A DNA stretch of 24,644 nucleotides, taken from the NCBI GenBank assembly GCA_042090305.1, contig JBELJQ010000024.1, positions 1-24,644 of the forward strand, given 5' to 3'. The notes beneath the pieces are model-generated. The model saw only the letters and a list, made by a program, of their open reading frames with translations, did no database searches and was not told where the DNA came from. The stretch comes from TMED13 sp042090305. GTDB lineage: Bacteria; Pseudomonadota; Alphaproteobacteria; Methylaequorales; Methylaequoraceae. The position numbers and the translations under genes were made by a program. Shown piece after piece: positions 8,164-15,937 of this stretch (positions are counted from its first letter, which is position 1; every line of letters begins with the position of its first letter).

Positions 8164-8898
8164 CTATTTTTTTTTTATAGTCGTAGAAACTGTTTCAGCC
8201 AAAATTGTTTCACCGGCTATTACAGTTTGTCCTTCAATGACTTTTATATTTGAGTTCATAGGAAGATATAGATCTACTCTGCTTCCGAATCTTATAATAC
8301 CAAATCTTTCTCCTAAATTTACTTTTTGGTTTTCTTTTAGATCACACTTAATTCGTCTTGCAATTAGTCCAGCAATTTGTACTAAATAAACATCTATTTT
8401 TTTTATTGTTTCGATTTTAATGACCATTCTTTCATTATTTTCACTTGCTTTATCAAGTGACGCATTAAAGAAAGTACCGGGGATATATTTTAACCAACTA
8501 ACTTTTCCAGCTATTGGAATCCTATTAACATGAACATTAAAAACATTCATAAAAATAGATATCTTCATCATTTTTTTTGATTTATCATCCCCAAGAATAT
8601 CAGGAGAACTTGATTCTTTGACATTCAAAATCTTTCCATCGGCAGGCGAAACATAGATGTTTGGAATATCAGGAGGAAATCTATGAGGATCCCTAAAGAA
8701 ATATATGCACCACAATGAAAGTATAAAACCAATCCAACCGAGAAAATCAGAGAATGAAAAAAGAATTAAAGTTATTAAAAAAAAAATTAAAATAAATGGA
8801 TAACCGGCTTTATTTATAGGCGTAAGAAATTTTTTCAATGAACTGGTTTCTTTAATTAGTTCATTTAATTTATCGAAAAAATCTTTTTTTTGGTCCAT
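8164..8898 (-). CDS. psd: Phosphatidylserine decarboxylase proenzyme (short type)
   Basis: Decarboxylates phosphatidylserine to phosphatidylethanolamine at the inner membrane, using a pyruvoyl group made by self-cleavage. The self-cleavage site is Gly205-Ser206 in IIRFGSRVDLYLP, the form used by the short Psd class instead of LGST. Asp87 in SPADGKI and His123 in NVHVNRIP match the family's conserved acid and His. Two hydrophobic stretches at about 34-67 anchor the N-terminus. The length of 244 residues fits the class. It begins 3 bases after the stop of the upstream Ig-like gene and sits 18 bases before pssA, so the pathway pair is co-transcribed. Confidence 0.95.
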   Translation of the reverse strand: MDQKKDFFDKLNELIKETSSLKKFLTPINKAGYPFILIFFLITLILFSFSDFLGWIGFILSLWCIYFFRDPHRFPPDIPNIYVSPADGKILNVKESSSPDILGDDKSKKMMKISIFMNVFNVHVNRIPIAGKVSWLKYIPGTFFNASLDKASENNERMVIKIETIKKIDVYLVQIAGLIARRIKCDLKENQKVNLGERFGIIRFGSRVDLYLPMNSNIKVIEGQTVIAGETILAETVSTTIKKK

Positions 8899-8901
8899 TA
8901 C

Positions 8902-9855
8902 TTATCTACTAATAGCTAGCTTGAAAGTTTCATTTAAATGATGCTTTTTCTTAAAATTGGCAATTTTAAAGTTGTCGTTAAAAATTTCAGAAAATACATA
9001 TTCATTTTCATTTATTTTTCTTGTTATTTTCCAAGTACCTTTAGCATCCATCTCAACCTTAACGGAATCATTGAATTCAATGTCTTTATCAATGAAATCC
9101 ATTAATGGAATTTTAATACTTAAATCTTTTCCATTGATTTTTGATGTAATATTTAAATTTTGCGACAATTTTCTATTGAGTTCAGATGAATATTTCCAAT
9201 GTCCATTAAAGTCACTTTTTATCTTTGCAATAAGTAGTTCATTACTAAATAAATTAACTATGATATCGGAGGGTGCTCTGCCTGAAATAGTGAATTTTTT
9301 TCCAGGTTTGTAGTTTAATAAATCTAAAGTAATCCCGTTATCAAAATAATCTTGATTGTAAACATCAATGTCATCGAAATTATCAGAACTGATTTTGACA
9401 ACTTTAGGTTTGAGCTTTGAAGATTTATCGTCAAGAATATAAATTTCTTGATTTGACCAATGATCCTCACCTTCTCTATCTGTAAACTTTATGGAAAAAA
9501 CTTTAACACCTTGTGTCAATGGTACATCACTAATCCAGATCCATTCTCCGTTAGTGTCCGCAAAGAAAGAAGAGATTTCTTTTTTATTTTCATACAAATA
9601 GATATGAACATTTGGTTCTGACTGTCCAGCCATCACTGTATCACCATCAGGGCTCACTCTGATAATATCAAATGTGAGTTGAGTGTTCTCAAAATCGATT
9701 AAATTATTTGATTGTTTATTTTTCTCAACATTACTAGTCAGATTTTCAATTTCATTTACCTCCATATAATCCTCTACTATAACATCTGGTAAATAGTAGA
9801 GAAGACCTAAAGATAAGGACAATAAAAACATTATAGATAGTATTTCTTTTTTCAT
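8902..9855 (-). CDS. Membrane-anchored/exported Ig-like protein with probable degenerate LysM C-terminus
   Basis: Residues about 5-23 form a hydrophobic signal or anchor after MKKE, so most of the 317-residue protein should be periplasmic. Two beta-sandwich (bacterial Ig-like) units can be seen: about 60-127, with FDIIRVSPDGDTVMAGQSEP and TNGEWIW, and about 178-240, with FTISGRAPSD and FNGHWKYS. This resembles the repeat region of alphaproteobacterial proteins that end in a LysM peptidoglycan-binding domain. Here the last 45 residues keep only a faint LysM pattern (Trp275 and Arg279 in GTWKITRK, then Tyr286 and IFNDN) without the usual PGQ turn. It is the first gene before psd and pssA, suggesting an envelope role; the specific function is unknown. 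Confidence 0.6.
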   Translation of the reverse strand: MKKEILSIMFLLSLSLGLLYYLPDVIVEDYMEVNEIENLTSNVEKNKQSNNLIDFENTQLTFDIIRVSPDGDTVMAGQSEPNVHIYLYENKKEISSFFADTNGEWIWISDVPLTQGVKVFSIKFTDREGEDHWSNQEIYILDDKSSKLKPKVVKISSDNFDDIDVYNQDYFDNGITLDLLNYKPGKKFTISGRAPSDIIVNLFSNELLIAKIKSDFNGHWKYSSELNRKLSQNLNITSKINGKDLSIKIPLMDFIDKDIEFNDSVKVEMDAKGTWKITRKINENEYVFSEIFNDNFKIANFKKKHHLNETFKLAISR

Positions 9856-9919
9856 TTTGTTAATCTAATAATAATAATATATCGAAAATTTCTTTTTCCA
9901 ATAATTTTATATATTTAAA
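9856..9919. promoter_or_regulatory. Divergent promoter region, Ig-like/psd/pssA operon and LOG/icd operon
   Basis: This 64-base gap separates divergent start codons. On the minus strand TTGGAA followed by a 16-base spacer and TATTAT is a possible promoter for the psd operon. The plus strand has only generic TATA-rich sequence before 9920. A four-unit TAA run lies at about 9867-9880. Evidence is by eye only. Confidence 0.3.
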
Positions 9920-10468
9920 ATGAAGTTAAATATAGGGTTTTTTTTAGGTTCACATTACGGTAGAAGTAAAAGCTACTCTTTACTTGTTAATAAAGTGTCA
10001 GAATGGATTAACGAGTCTAATCACAATGTAGTTTTTGGTGGAACAGAATCTGGGCTTATGTTAAGACTTGTTTCAAATTTAAATAATAAAAATACCAAGG
10101 TAATATCAATCATTCCCAAAGTATTAAGTAGTAAGTATGAAGAGCTAAAATATTATAATGAACTTATAGTGACTAATGACCTAGGTGAAAGAACCAACCA
10201 ATTCATAAAAAGGTCAGATTTTTTTGTTGTGTTACCAGGTGGTATAGGTACTTTATTTGAATTGATTGAGATAATTAATAAAAAAATTCTTGTTGAAACA
10301 AAAAAAAAGATATTCTTGTTAAATGATCTTGACTACTGGAAACCATTGTTTCAGCTAATAAAGCATATGGTAAAAGAAAAGTTTTTAGATGAAAGAGTGT
10401 TTGAGAATAACGTTGAAATAATTCAACTAGATGACCTTAAAGAAAGAGTAAAGAATGCCAAATATTGA
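9920..10468 (+). CDS. LOG-family (TIGR00730-like) nucleoside monophosphate phosphoribohydrolase
   Basis: The LOG/lysine-decarboxylase-like Rossmann fold family cleaves the N-glycosidic bond of nucleoside monophosphates; plant and bacterial members release cytokinin bases from their ribotides. The signature PGGIGTLFE occurs at residues 106-114, with Glu114 the expected catalytic acid. An N-terminal strand GFFLGSHYGRS and FGGTESGLM (39-47) match the usual GG..GLMG phosphate region, though GTESG is less glycine-rich than normal. The usual RK pair before the signature reads GERTNQ (Arg91), so the match is to a divergent member. It is 182 residues long, typical of the family. Its 3' end overlaps icd by 14 bases, implying co-translation. 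Actual substrate is unknown. Confidence 0.82.
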   Translation: MKLNIGFFLGSHYGRSKSYSLLVNKVSEWINESNHNVVFGGTESGLMLRLVSNLNNKNTKVISIIPKVLSSKYEELKYYNELIVTNDLGERTNQFIKRSDFFVVLPGGIGTLFELIEIINKKILVETKKKIFLLNDLDYWKPLFQLIKHMVKEKFLDERVFENNVEIIQLDDLKERVKNAKY

Positions 10469-11663
10469 TGTAAAAAAACCAATTGTCGAGATAAATGGTG
10501 ATGAAATGGCCAGAGTTATGTGGGATAAAATTAAATCAGAATTAATATTCCCATTTCTAAATTTGAAACTTGTGGAATTTGATTTGGGTATAAAAAATCG
10601 TGATAAGACTGATGATAAAGTAACAACAAAAGCTGGGATGGCAATAAGGAAATATAATATTGGTGTAAAATGTGCAACAATTACTCCAGATGATAAAAGA
10701 GTTGAAGAATTCAATCTAAAGAAGAAATACCCATCTCCAAATGGAACGATAAGAAATATTCTTAACGGAACGATTTTTCGTGAGCCAATAATAATAAAAA
10801 AAATACCTAGGTTTATAAAACATTGGAGTGATTCTGTTATTATTGCAAGGCATGCCTTTGGAGATATTTATCAATCACAAGAAATAAAAGCAAATAAAAA
10901 AGGTAAATTGTACCTTAAGTTTGAAAGTGACGATAAGGAAGTATTAATTGAAAAAGAAGTATGTAAATTCGATTCACCTGGAGTTGGATTGTCCTATTAT
11001 AATAGTAATAAATCAATCAAGGATTTTGCAAACTCATGTTTTAATTTTGGTCTTAGAAGGAAGGTGCCTGTGTATCTTTCAACTAAAAATACAATTCTTC
11101 AAAATTATGATGAATCATTCAAAGAAATTTTTGAACAAGTTTATCAAGATAAATTTAAGAAAGAATTCGAAAAACAAAATATTTTTTTTCAGCATAGACT
11201 CATAGATGATATGGTTGCATGTTTAGTCAAATGGACTGGTGGGTTTTTATGGGCATGCAAAAATTATGATGGAGATGTTATGTCTGATTTAGTTGCTCAA
11301 GGATTTGGTTCGCTTGGTTTAATGACATCTGTACTTCAAAGCCCTGACGGGAAAATTATAGAAACTGAAGCAGCACATGGAACTGTTACAAGTCATTACA
11401 GACAACATCAATTAGGTTTAAGCACATCAACAAATCCAATTGCTTCAATTTTTGCTTGGACTAGGGCGCTTCATCATAGGAGTAAAATTGACTCAGATGA
11501 AAAACTAGAAAGCTTTGCAAAGAAGTTAGAAAACTCTTGTATAAATACACTTAATCAAGGGCTGATGACAAAAGATTTAGCATTGATGGTAGGTCCTGAC
11601 CAAAAATGGTTAACAACAGATGAACTTTTAAAGGCTATAAATTATAATTTTAGAAATAATTAA
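10455..11663 (+). CDS. icd: Isocitrate dehydrogenase, NADP-type (homodimeric, eukaryote-like class)
   Basis: TCA-cycle enzyme converting isocitrate to 2-oxoglutarate and CO2. The 402 residues align along their length with IDH1/IDH2-type enzymes. Substrate residues Ser94, Asn96, Arg100, Arg109 and Arg132 are present, as are Tyr139 and Lys211 (catalytic) and the metal ligands Asp251, Asp274 and Asp278. The cofactor loop reads EAAHGTVTSHYR: Ser313 (codon AGT at 11391-11393) stands where human IDH1 has Arg314, which contacts the NADP 2'-phosphate, while the neighbouring His314 and Lys259 are kept. NADP is therefore probable, but altered cofactor preference is possible. It overlaps the LOG gene by 14 bases and ends 3 bases from convergent alaS. 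Confidence 0.95.
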   Translation: MPNIDVKKPIVEINGDEMARVMWDKIKSELIFPFLNLKLVEFDLGIKNRDKTDDKVTTKAGMAIRKYNIGVKCATITPDDKRVEEFNLKKKYPSPNGTIRNILNGTIFREPIIIKKIPRFIKHWSDSVIIARHAFGDIYQSQEIKANKKGKLYLKFESDDKEVLIEKEVCKFDSPGVGLSYYNSNKSIKDFANSCFNFGLRRKVPVYLSTKNTILQNYDESFKEIFEQVYQDKFKKEFEKQNIFFQHRLIDDMVACLVKWTGGFLWACKNYDGDVMSDLVAQGFGSLGLMTSVLQSPDGKIIETEAAHGTVTSHYRQHQLGLSTSTNPIASIFAWTRALHHRSKIDSDEKLESFAKKLENSCINTLNQGLMTKDLALMVGPDQKWLTTDELLKAINYNFRNN

Positions 11664-11666
11664 TTT

Positions 11667-14297
11667 TTAGATAATGAATTTAGAAATATTATCCTTTAAA
11701 TCATTCACTTTATTATTGTATGGTGCACCCCCTTGAGCTAAATCATTACGACCTCCACTACCCTTTCCTCCTAGATAATCTATAAGTTTTCTTAATATAA
11801 TGTTGGCATCGAAAGTTTTTAGTAAGTCTTTAGATACACTTGTAACAACTGAAATTTTTTTATTCGAAACCGTAAAAAGTATTATTACTCCAGATTGAAA
11901 TTTTGATTTAATTTGATCAGATTTATTTCTAAGATCCTTGGGGTCACAGTCTATTTTTTGATAATAAACTTTTACTTCTTTAATTTTTAAAATATTATTC
12001 TCAGAAAAAAAATCATTATTTTTTTGAGCGCCTTTTTTATATTCTGAAAGCTCTTTCTTAATATTTTCTAATTTATCAATTATATTTGTATCATTTGCTT
12101 TGAGAAATAACTTAATATTATCAAGCATAATAATTTTTTCTGTGACATATTTTTCCGCGACCTCACCTGTTATTGCTTCAACTCTTCTAATTCCAGATGA
12201 AACTGATGACTCATTTAATATCTTAAAAAATCCGATTTGTCCTGTCGTATCAACATGAGTTCCGCCACACAACTCTACAGATGATATATTTTTTTTATTT
12301 TTATCAATTAATGAAATTACTCTTACATTATCAGGATATTTTTCGCCAAACAGTGCAATTGCTCCAGATTGAACTGCTTGCTTTACTGGCATTAACTTTA
12401 TGTTTGAACTTATATTTGATCTTATAGATGTGTTTACCAATGATTCTATTTTATGTATTTGATCATTAGTTAATTGTTCCGTTGAAGTGTAGTCGAACCT
12501 CAACTTTTCTTCATTAACCAAAGAACCTTTTTGAGTAACATGAGGTCCAACTACGATTCGCAAAGATTCGTGCAATAAATGAGTGGCAGAATGGTTGTTT
12601 CTTATTTTATTTCTTCTACCTTTATCTACTACTAGTTTATAGATTTCGTTTACCTTTATTTCCTCAGTAATATTATTTAAGGTGTGAATATAAATATTGT
12701 TTTCTATAACTTGAGTATCAGAAACCAGAGCAACTAAATTTTCCTGGAGATTGTATATTGAACCAGAATCTCCTACTTGACCTCCTGATTCTGCATAAAA
12801 TGGCGTTTTATCAAAAATTAGTTCAACATTTTCACTTTCTCTTTTCACATCATTCACAACTTTATCATTATTTATAATTTCAATGAGTTTAGCTTCACAT
12901 TGATTTTCTTGGTAACCACAAAATTTTGTAGATTTTAATTTGTCACTTAGTTTATTGTAAATAATAATATCATGTTTATTTTTGTTATTAGCTTGGAAAG
13001 CCTTTTGCTTTTTTTTATTTAATTCTATAATCTTATCATATTCCTCTAAATTTAATTTTATGTTTTTTTCTTGTAAAATTGAAGAAGTCATATCAACAGG
13101 GAAACCATAAGTATCATATAGTTTAAAAGCAATACTAGCTGGAAATATACTACCTTTTAATTCTAATAATTCATTATTTAGTAATTGTAGTCCAGTTTGA
13201 AGTGTTTCTGAAAATTTTTCCTCTTCCACTGACAAGTTCTTACTAACAAACGTTCTTGCTTCATTTAATTCATAATAATAACTTGAATACTTGTGGATTA
13301 TATTATCGATAAGATTGCTTAGAATAAGCACATTTTTATTTAGTTTATGACAGTGAAGTAAAGCTCTTCTAATTATTCTTCTGAGAACATATCCCCTTCC
13401 CTCATTAGTTGGGAGTATTCCCTCAGACATAAGAAAGGAAATAGATTTTATGTGATCTGATATAATTCTAAATGAAGATATATTTTTTTTATCAGCTTTT
13501 ACTCCAGATAATTTTTTAATTTCATCTAATAAATCTAAATACAAATCAGTTTCATAATTATTTAATTTTCCATTAATTACAGCAGTAAGTCTCTCTAATC
13601 CCATCCCGGTATCAACATATTTACCAGGTAAATGATTAAGTCCGTCTTTAGTTTTGAGAAATTCCATGAATACTAAGTTCCAAATCTCAATATATCTATC
13701 GCCATCCTGGTCTTTTGAACCTGGTATTCCTCCTGAAATTTTTATACCATTATCATAAAATATCTCAGTACAAGGACCACATGGTCCAGTATCACCCATC
13801 GACCAGAAGTTATCATCATTATCAATCTTAATTATTTTGGAGTCTGAGAATCCAGTTATTTTTTTCCATATTTTTTCAGAATCTTTGTCGTTTTTGTAGA
13901 CAGTTATCAAAAGTTTATTTTTATTTAATGAATATTCTTTAGTAAGTAAATTCCATGCATGAAAGATTGCTTCCTCTTTAAAGTAACCACCAAATGAAAA
14001 ATTGCCAAGCATCTCAAAAAATGTATGATGTCTTGGGGTATAGCCAACATTTTCCAAATCATTATGTTTTCCTCCTGCTCTTATACATTTTTGAATAGAG
14101 ACAACATTTTTAAATTTAGGCTTTAACTCACCAGTAAACCATTTTTTAAACTGAATCATACCAGCATTTGTAAATAAAACACTGTCATCATCATTAGGAA
14201 TTATCGTTGATGAATCAACAACTTTATGAGAGTTTGATTTGAAATATTCAATAAATGTTTTACGGATTGAATCAGAGGTAATTAATGAGTTTTCCAT
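11667..14297 (-). CDS. alaS: Alanyl-tRNA synthetase
   Basis: Charges tRNA-Ala and clears mischarged Ser/Gly through its editing domain. The 876 residues show the class II catalytic core (motif 1 region DSSTIIPNDDDSVLFTNAGM near 28-47; motif 2 and 3 regions to about 240, including VDTGMGLERL), a tRNA-binding helical part to about 450, and the editing domain with the zinc set His569, His573, Cys677 and His681. A C-Ala domain ends with GGKGSGGRNDLAQGG near 844-858. All parts are full length. It lies 45 bases downstream of recA on the same strand, a common alphaproteobacterial order, and 3 bases from the end of convergent icd. Confidence 0.98.
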   Translation of the reverse strand: MENSLITSDSIRKTFIEYFKSNSHKVVDSSTIIPNDDDSVLFTNAGMIQFKKWFTGELKPKFKNVVSIQKCIRAGGKHNDLENVGYTPRHHTFFEMLGNFSFGGYFKEEAIFHAWNLLTKEYSLNKNKLLITVYKNDKDSEKIWKKITGFSDSKIIKIDNDDNFWSMGDTGPCGPCTEIFYDNGIKISGGIPGSKDQDGDRYIEIWNLVFMEFLKTKDGLNHLPGKYVDTGMGLERLTAVINGKLNNYETDLYLDLLDEIKKLSGVKADKKNISSFRIISDHIKSISFLMSEGILPTNEGRGYVLRRIIRRALLHCHKLNKNVLILSNLIDNIIHKYSSYYYELNEARTFVSKNLSVEEEKFSETLQTGLQLLNNELLELKGSIFPASIAFKLYDTYGFPVDMTSSILQEKNIKLNLEEYDKIIELNKKKQKAFQANNKNKHDIIIYNKLSDKLKSTKFCGYQENQCEAKLIEIINNDKVVNDVKRESENVELIFDKTPFYAESGGQVGDSGSIYNLQENLVALVSDTQVIENNIYIHTLNNITEEIKVNEIYKLVVDKGRRNKIRNNHSATHLLHESLRIVVGPHVTQKGSLVNEEKLRFDYTSTEQLTNDQIHKIESLVNTSIRSNISSNIKLMPVKQAVQSGAIALFGEKYPDNVRVISLIDKNKKNISSVELCGGTHVDTTGQIGFFKILNESSVSSGIRRVEAITGEVAEKYVTEKIIMLDNIKLFLKANDTNIIDKLENIKKELSEYKKGAQKNNDFFSENNILKIKEVKVYYQKIDCDPKDLRNKSDQIKSKFQSGVIILFTVSNKKISVVTSVSKDLLKTFDANIILRKLIDYLGGKGSGGRNDLAQGGAPYNNKVNDLKDNISKFII

Positions 14298-14342
14298 AAT
14301 TATTATTTATAATAACATTAATTATAATGGAAAAAACTATAA

Positions 14343-15404
14343 TCAATCAACATCGGTTTCTTTATTTTTTTTTATTTCCGTTTCTTCTTTACTAGATTCT
14401 TGTTCGACTGATTCATCAGGTTCTGTATCTTCTTTTATTGCTCTTATACTATTTTCAATTTCGTCAGAAACATTTTGATTTTCTTTTAAGAATATTTTTG
14501 CGTTTTCTCTTCCTTGTCCAATTCTGTCCCCATTATAGGAATACCATGCTCCGGCTTTCTCAACTATTCCACTTTTAGATGCTAAATCAAGAATTTCCCC
14601 AGTTTTCGAAATACCCTCATTGTACATTATATCAAACTCTACAGTTTTAAATGGTGGTGCGAGTTTATTTTTAACAACCTTTACTCTTGTTTGATTTCCA
14701 ACTATTTCATCTCTATCTTTAATAGCCCCTATTCTTCTGATATCCATTCTAATTGAAGAATAAAACTTTAGTGCATTACCACCAGTTGTTGTTTCTGGGT
14801 TCCCAAACATAACACCAATCTTTTGTCTTATTTGATTAATAAATATAACAAGCGCTTTAGATCTTGAAATTGAGCCTGTTAATTTTCTTAAAGCTTGACT
14901 CATTAATCTTGCATGAAGTCCCATATGAGAATCTCCCATATCCCCTTCTATTTCTGCTCTGGGAACTAACGCAGCAACTGAATCAATAACTAAAACATCA
15001 ATTGCGTTAGAGTTAACAAGACTATCCGCAATTTCAAGAGCTTGTTCTCCGTTATCTGGTTGTGAAATTAACATTTCATCTGTATTAACTCCAAGTTTCT
15101 TCGCATATACAGGGTCCAAGGCATGCTCAGCATCAATAAATGCGCATGTTCCTCCATTTTTTTGCGCTTCGGCAACAACGTGAAGCGATAAAGTTGTTTT
15201 ACCGGAACTTTCTGGGCCATAAATCTCTACTATTCTTCCTTTAGGAAGACCTCCAATACCTAAAGCGATATCTAAGCTTAGGGACCCTGAAGGAATTGTA
15301 TCTATTTCAACAACTCCTTTTTCACCGAGCTTCATAACTGAACCTTTACCGAAACTTCTTTCAATTTGGCTAATTGTTGATTCTAATGTTTTTAGTTTAT
15401 CCAT
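14343..15404 (-). CDS. recA: RecA recombinase
   Basis: ATP-dependent DNA strand-exchange protein and co-protease for LexA. Of the 353 residues, the Walker A motif GPESSGKTT lies at 63-71, FIDAEHALDP with its catalytic Glu at 89-98, the Walker B strand LVIDS at 138-142, and the loop-2 region FGNPETTTGGNALKFY at 200-215. The C-terminal tail is acidic with Glu/Asp and Lys, as in other RecA proteins. The start at 15404 has no clear Shine-Dalgarno, but a good promoter and an alphaproteobacterial SOS box lie immediately upstream (15409-15453), so LexA control is expected. It stands between dksA and alaS on the minus strand. Confidence 0.99.
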   Translation of the reverse strand: MDKLKTLESTISQIERSFGKGSVMKLGEKGVVEIDTIPSGSLSLDIALGIGGLPKGRIVEIYGPESSGKTTLSLHVVAEAQKNGGTCAFIDAEHALDPVYAKKLGVNTDEMLISQPDNGEQALEIADSLVNSNAIDVLVIDSVAALVPRAEIEGDMGDSHMGLHARLMSQALRKLTGSISRSKALVIFINQIRQKIGVMFGNPETTTGGNALKFYSSIRMDIRRIGAIKDRDEIVGNQTRVKVVKNKLAPPFKTVEFDIMYNEGISKTGEILDLASKSGIVEKAGAWYSYNGDRIGQGRENAKIFLKENQNVSDEIENSIRAIKEDTEPDESVEQESSKEETEIKKNKETDVD

Positions 15405-15408
15405 ATTT

Positions 15409-15423
15409 GTTCTATTAATGTTC
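15409..15423 (-). promoter_or_regulatory. LexA-binding SOS box (alphaproteobacterial GTTC-N7-GTTC type)
   Basis: The plus strand reads GTTC-tattaat-GTTC, equivalent to GAAC-N7-GAAC on the recA strand. This is exactly the direct-repeat operator known for LexA in Rhizobium, Rhodobacter and Caulobacter. It ends 4 bases before the recA start codon and covers the transcription start predicted from the adjacent promoter, so binding would block initiation. Confidence 0.85.
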
Positions 15424-15425
15424 TC

Positions 15426-15453
15426 ATCATAACACTACTTAATGTTATTTCAA
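15426..15453 (-). promoter_or_regulatory. recA promoter (-35 TTGAAA, -10 TATGAT)
   Basis: On the minus strand TTGAAA (15453-15448) is followed by a 16-base spacer and TATGAT (15431-15426). Each hexamer matches the sigma-70 consensus in five of six positions. The predicted start of transcription, about 15419-15420, falls inside the SOS box. It lies wholly in the 56-base gap after dksA, so recA need not depend on dksA transcription. Confidence 0.65.
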
Positions 15454-15460
15454 CTACAAT

Positions 15461-15892
15461 TTAATATTCTTTTTCTTTATAGATTTTTTCAGACTTTTCA
15501 TGGAGTTCTTGTGCTTCAACTGAAAGTGTAGCAATTGGTCGTGCCACTAATCTTTTGATGGAAATTGGTTTCATTGTTTCTTCACAATAACCATAAGACC
15601 CATCTTCAATTTTCTTTAGAGCTTTATTAATTTTACTCAATAACTTCCTTTCCCTATCTCTTGTCCTTAATTCAAGACTTCTTTCAGACTCAATTGATGC
15701 TCTATCAGCATTATCAGGCTTGTTTGAAGATTCTTCTTTAAGATGATCGATGGTGCTTGATGAGCCATCAATTATGTCGTCCTTCCATGTAGTTAGAACA
15801 TTTTTAAAATATTCCAGCTGTTTTGGATTCATAAATTCCTCTTTATCTGAGGGTATGTAATTTGGAGATATCTCGACTTTTTTCTGTTTCAT
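15461..15892 (-). CDS. dksA: RNA polymerase-binding transcription factor DksA
   Basis: DksA enters the RNA polymerase secondary channel and, with ppGpp, adjusts transcription during starvation. The 143 residues include the coiled-coil region (about 25-95) with the tip motif DNADRA (Asp60, Asp63, Ala65), the signature SLELRTRDRERKLL and the C-terminal globular fold YGYCEETMKPISIKRLVARP. Of the four zinc-finger cysteines of E. coli DksA only Cys103 remains, the form commonly found in alphaproteobacteria. Met21 is a possible alternative start, since residues 1-20 precede the conserved part. It lies 56 bases upstream of recA on the same strand and is divergent from the HAD gene at 15938. Confidence 0.94.
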   Translation of the reverse strand: MKQKKVEISPNYIPSDKEEFMNPKQLEYFKNVLTTWKDDIIDGSSSTIDHLKEESSNKPDNADRASIESERSLELRTRDRERKLLSKINKALKKIEDGSYGYCEETMKPISIKRLVARPIATLSVEAQELHEKSEKIYKEKEY

Positions 15893-15937
15893 TTGTTATA
15901 ATATAGAATTATGCACTATATTTATATTTGAAAACAA
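15893..15937. promoter_or_regulatory. Divergent promoter region, dksA / HAD phosphatase
   Basis: A 45-base gap between divergent start codons. TATAAT at 15897-15902 (plus strand) would place a transcript start near 15909, about 29 bases before the HAD gene ATG, but no matching -35 is visible. No Shine-Dalgarno is evident for either gene. Confidence 0.3.

Noticed and set aside
9867..9880. TAA trinucleotide run as a meaningful repeat
   Set aside because: Four units in very AT-rich DNA is expected by chance.
15430..15447. TAACA/TGTTA inverted repeat after dksA as a terminator
   Set aside because: Stem of only 5 bases, no T-run on the dksA strand, and it sits in the spacer of the recA promoter.
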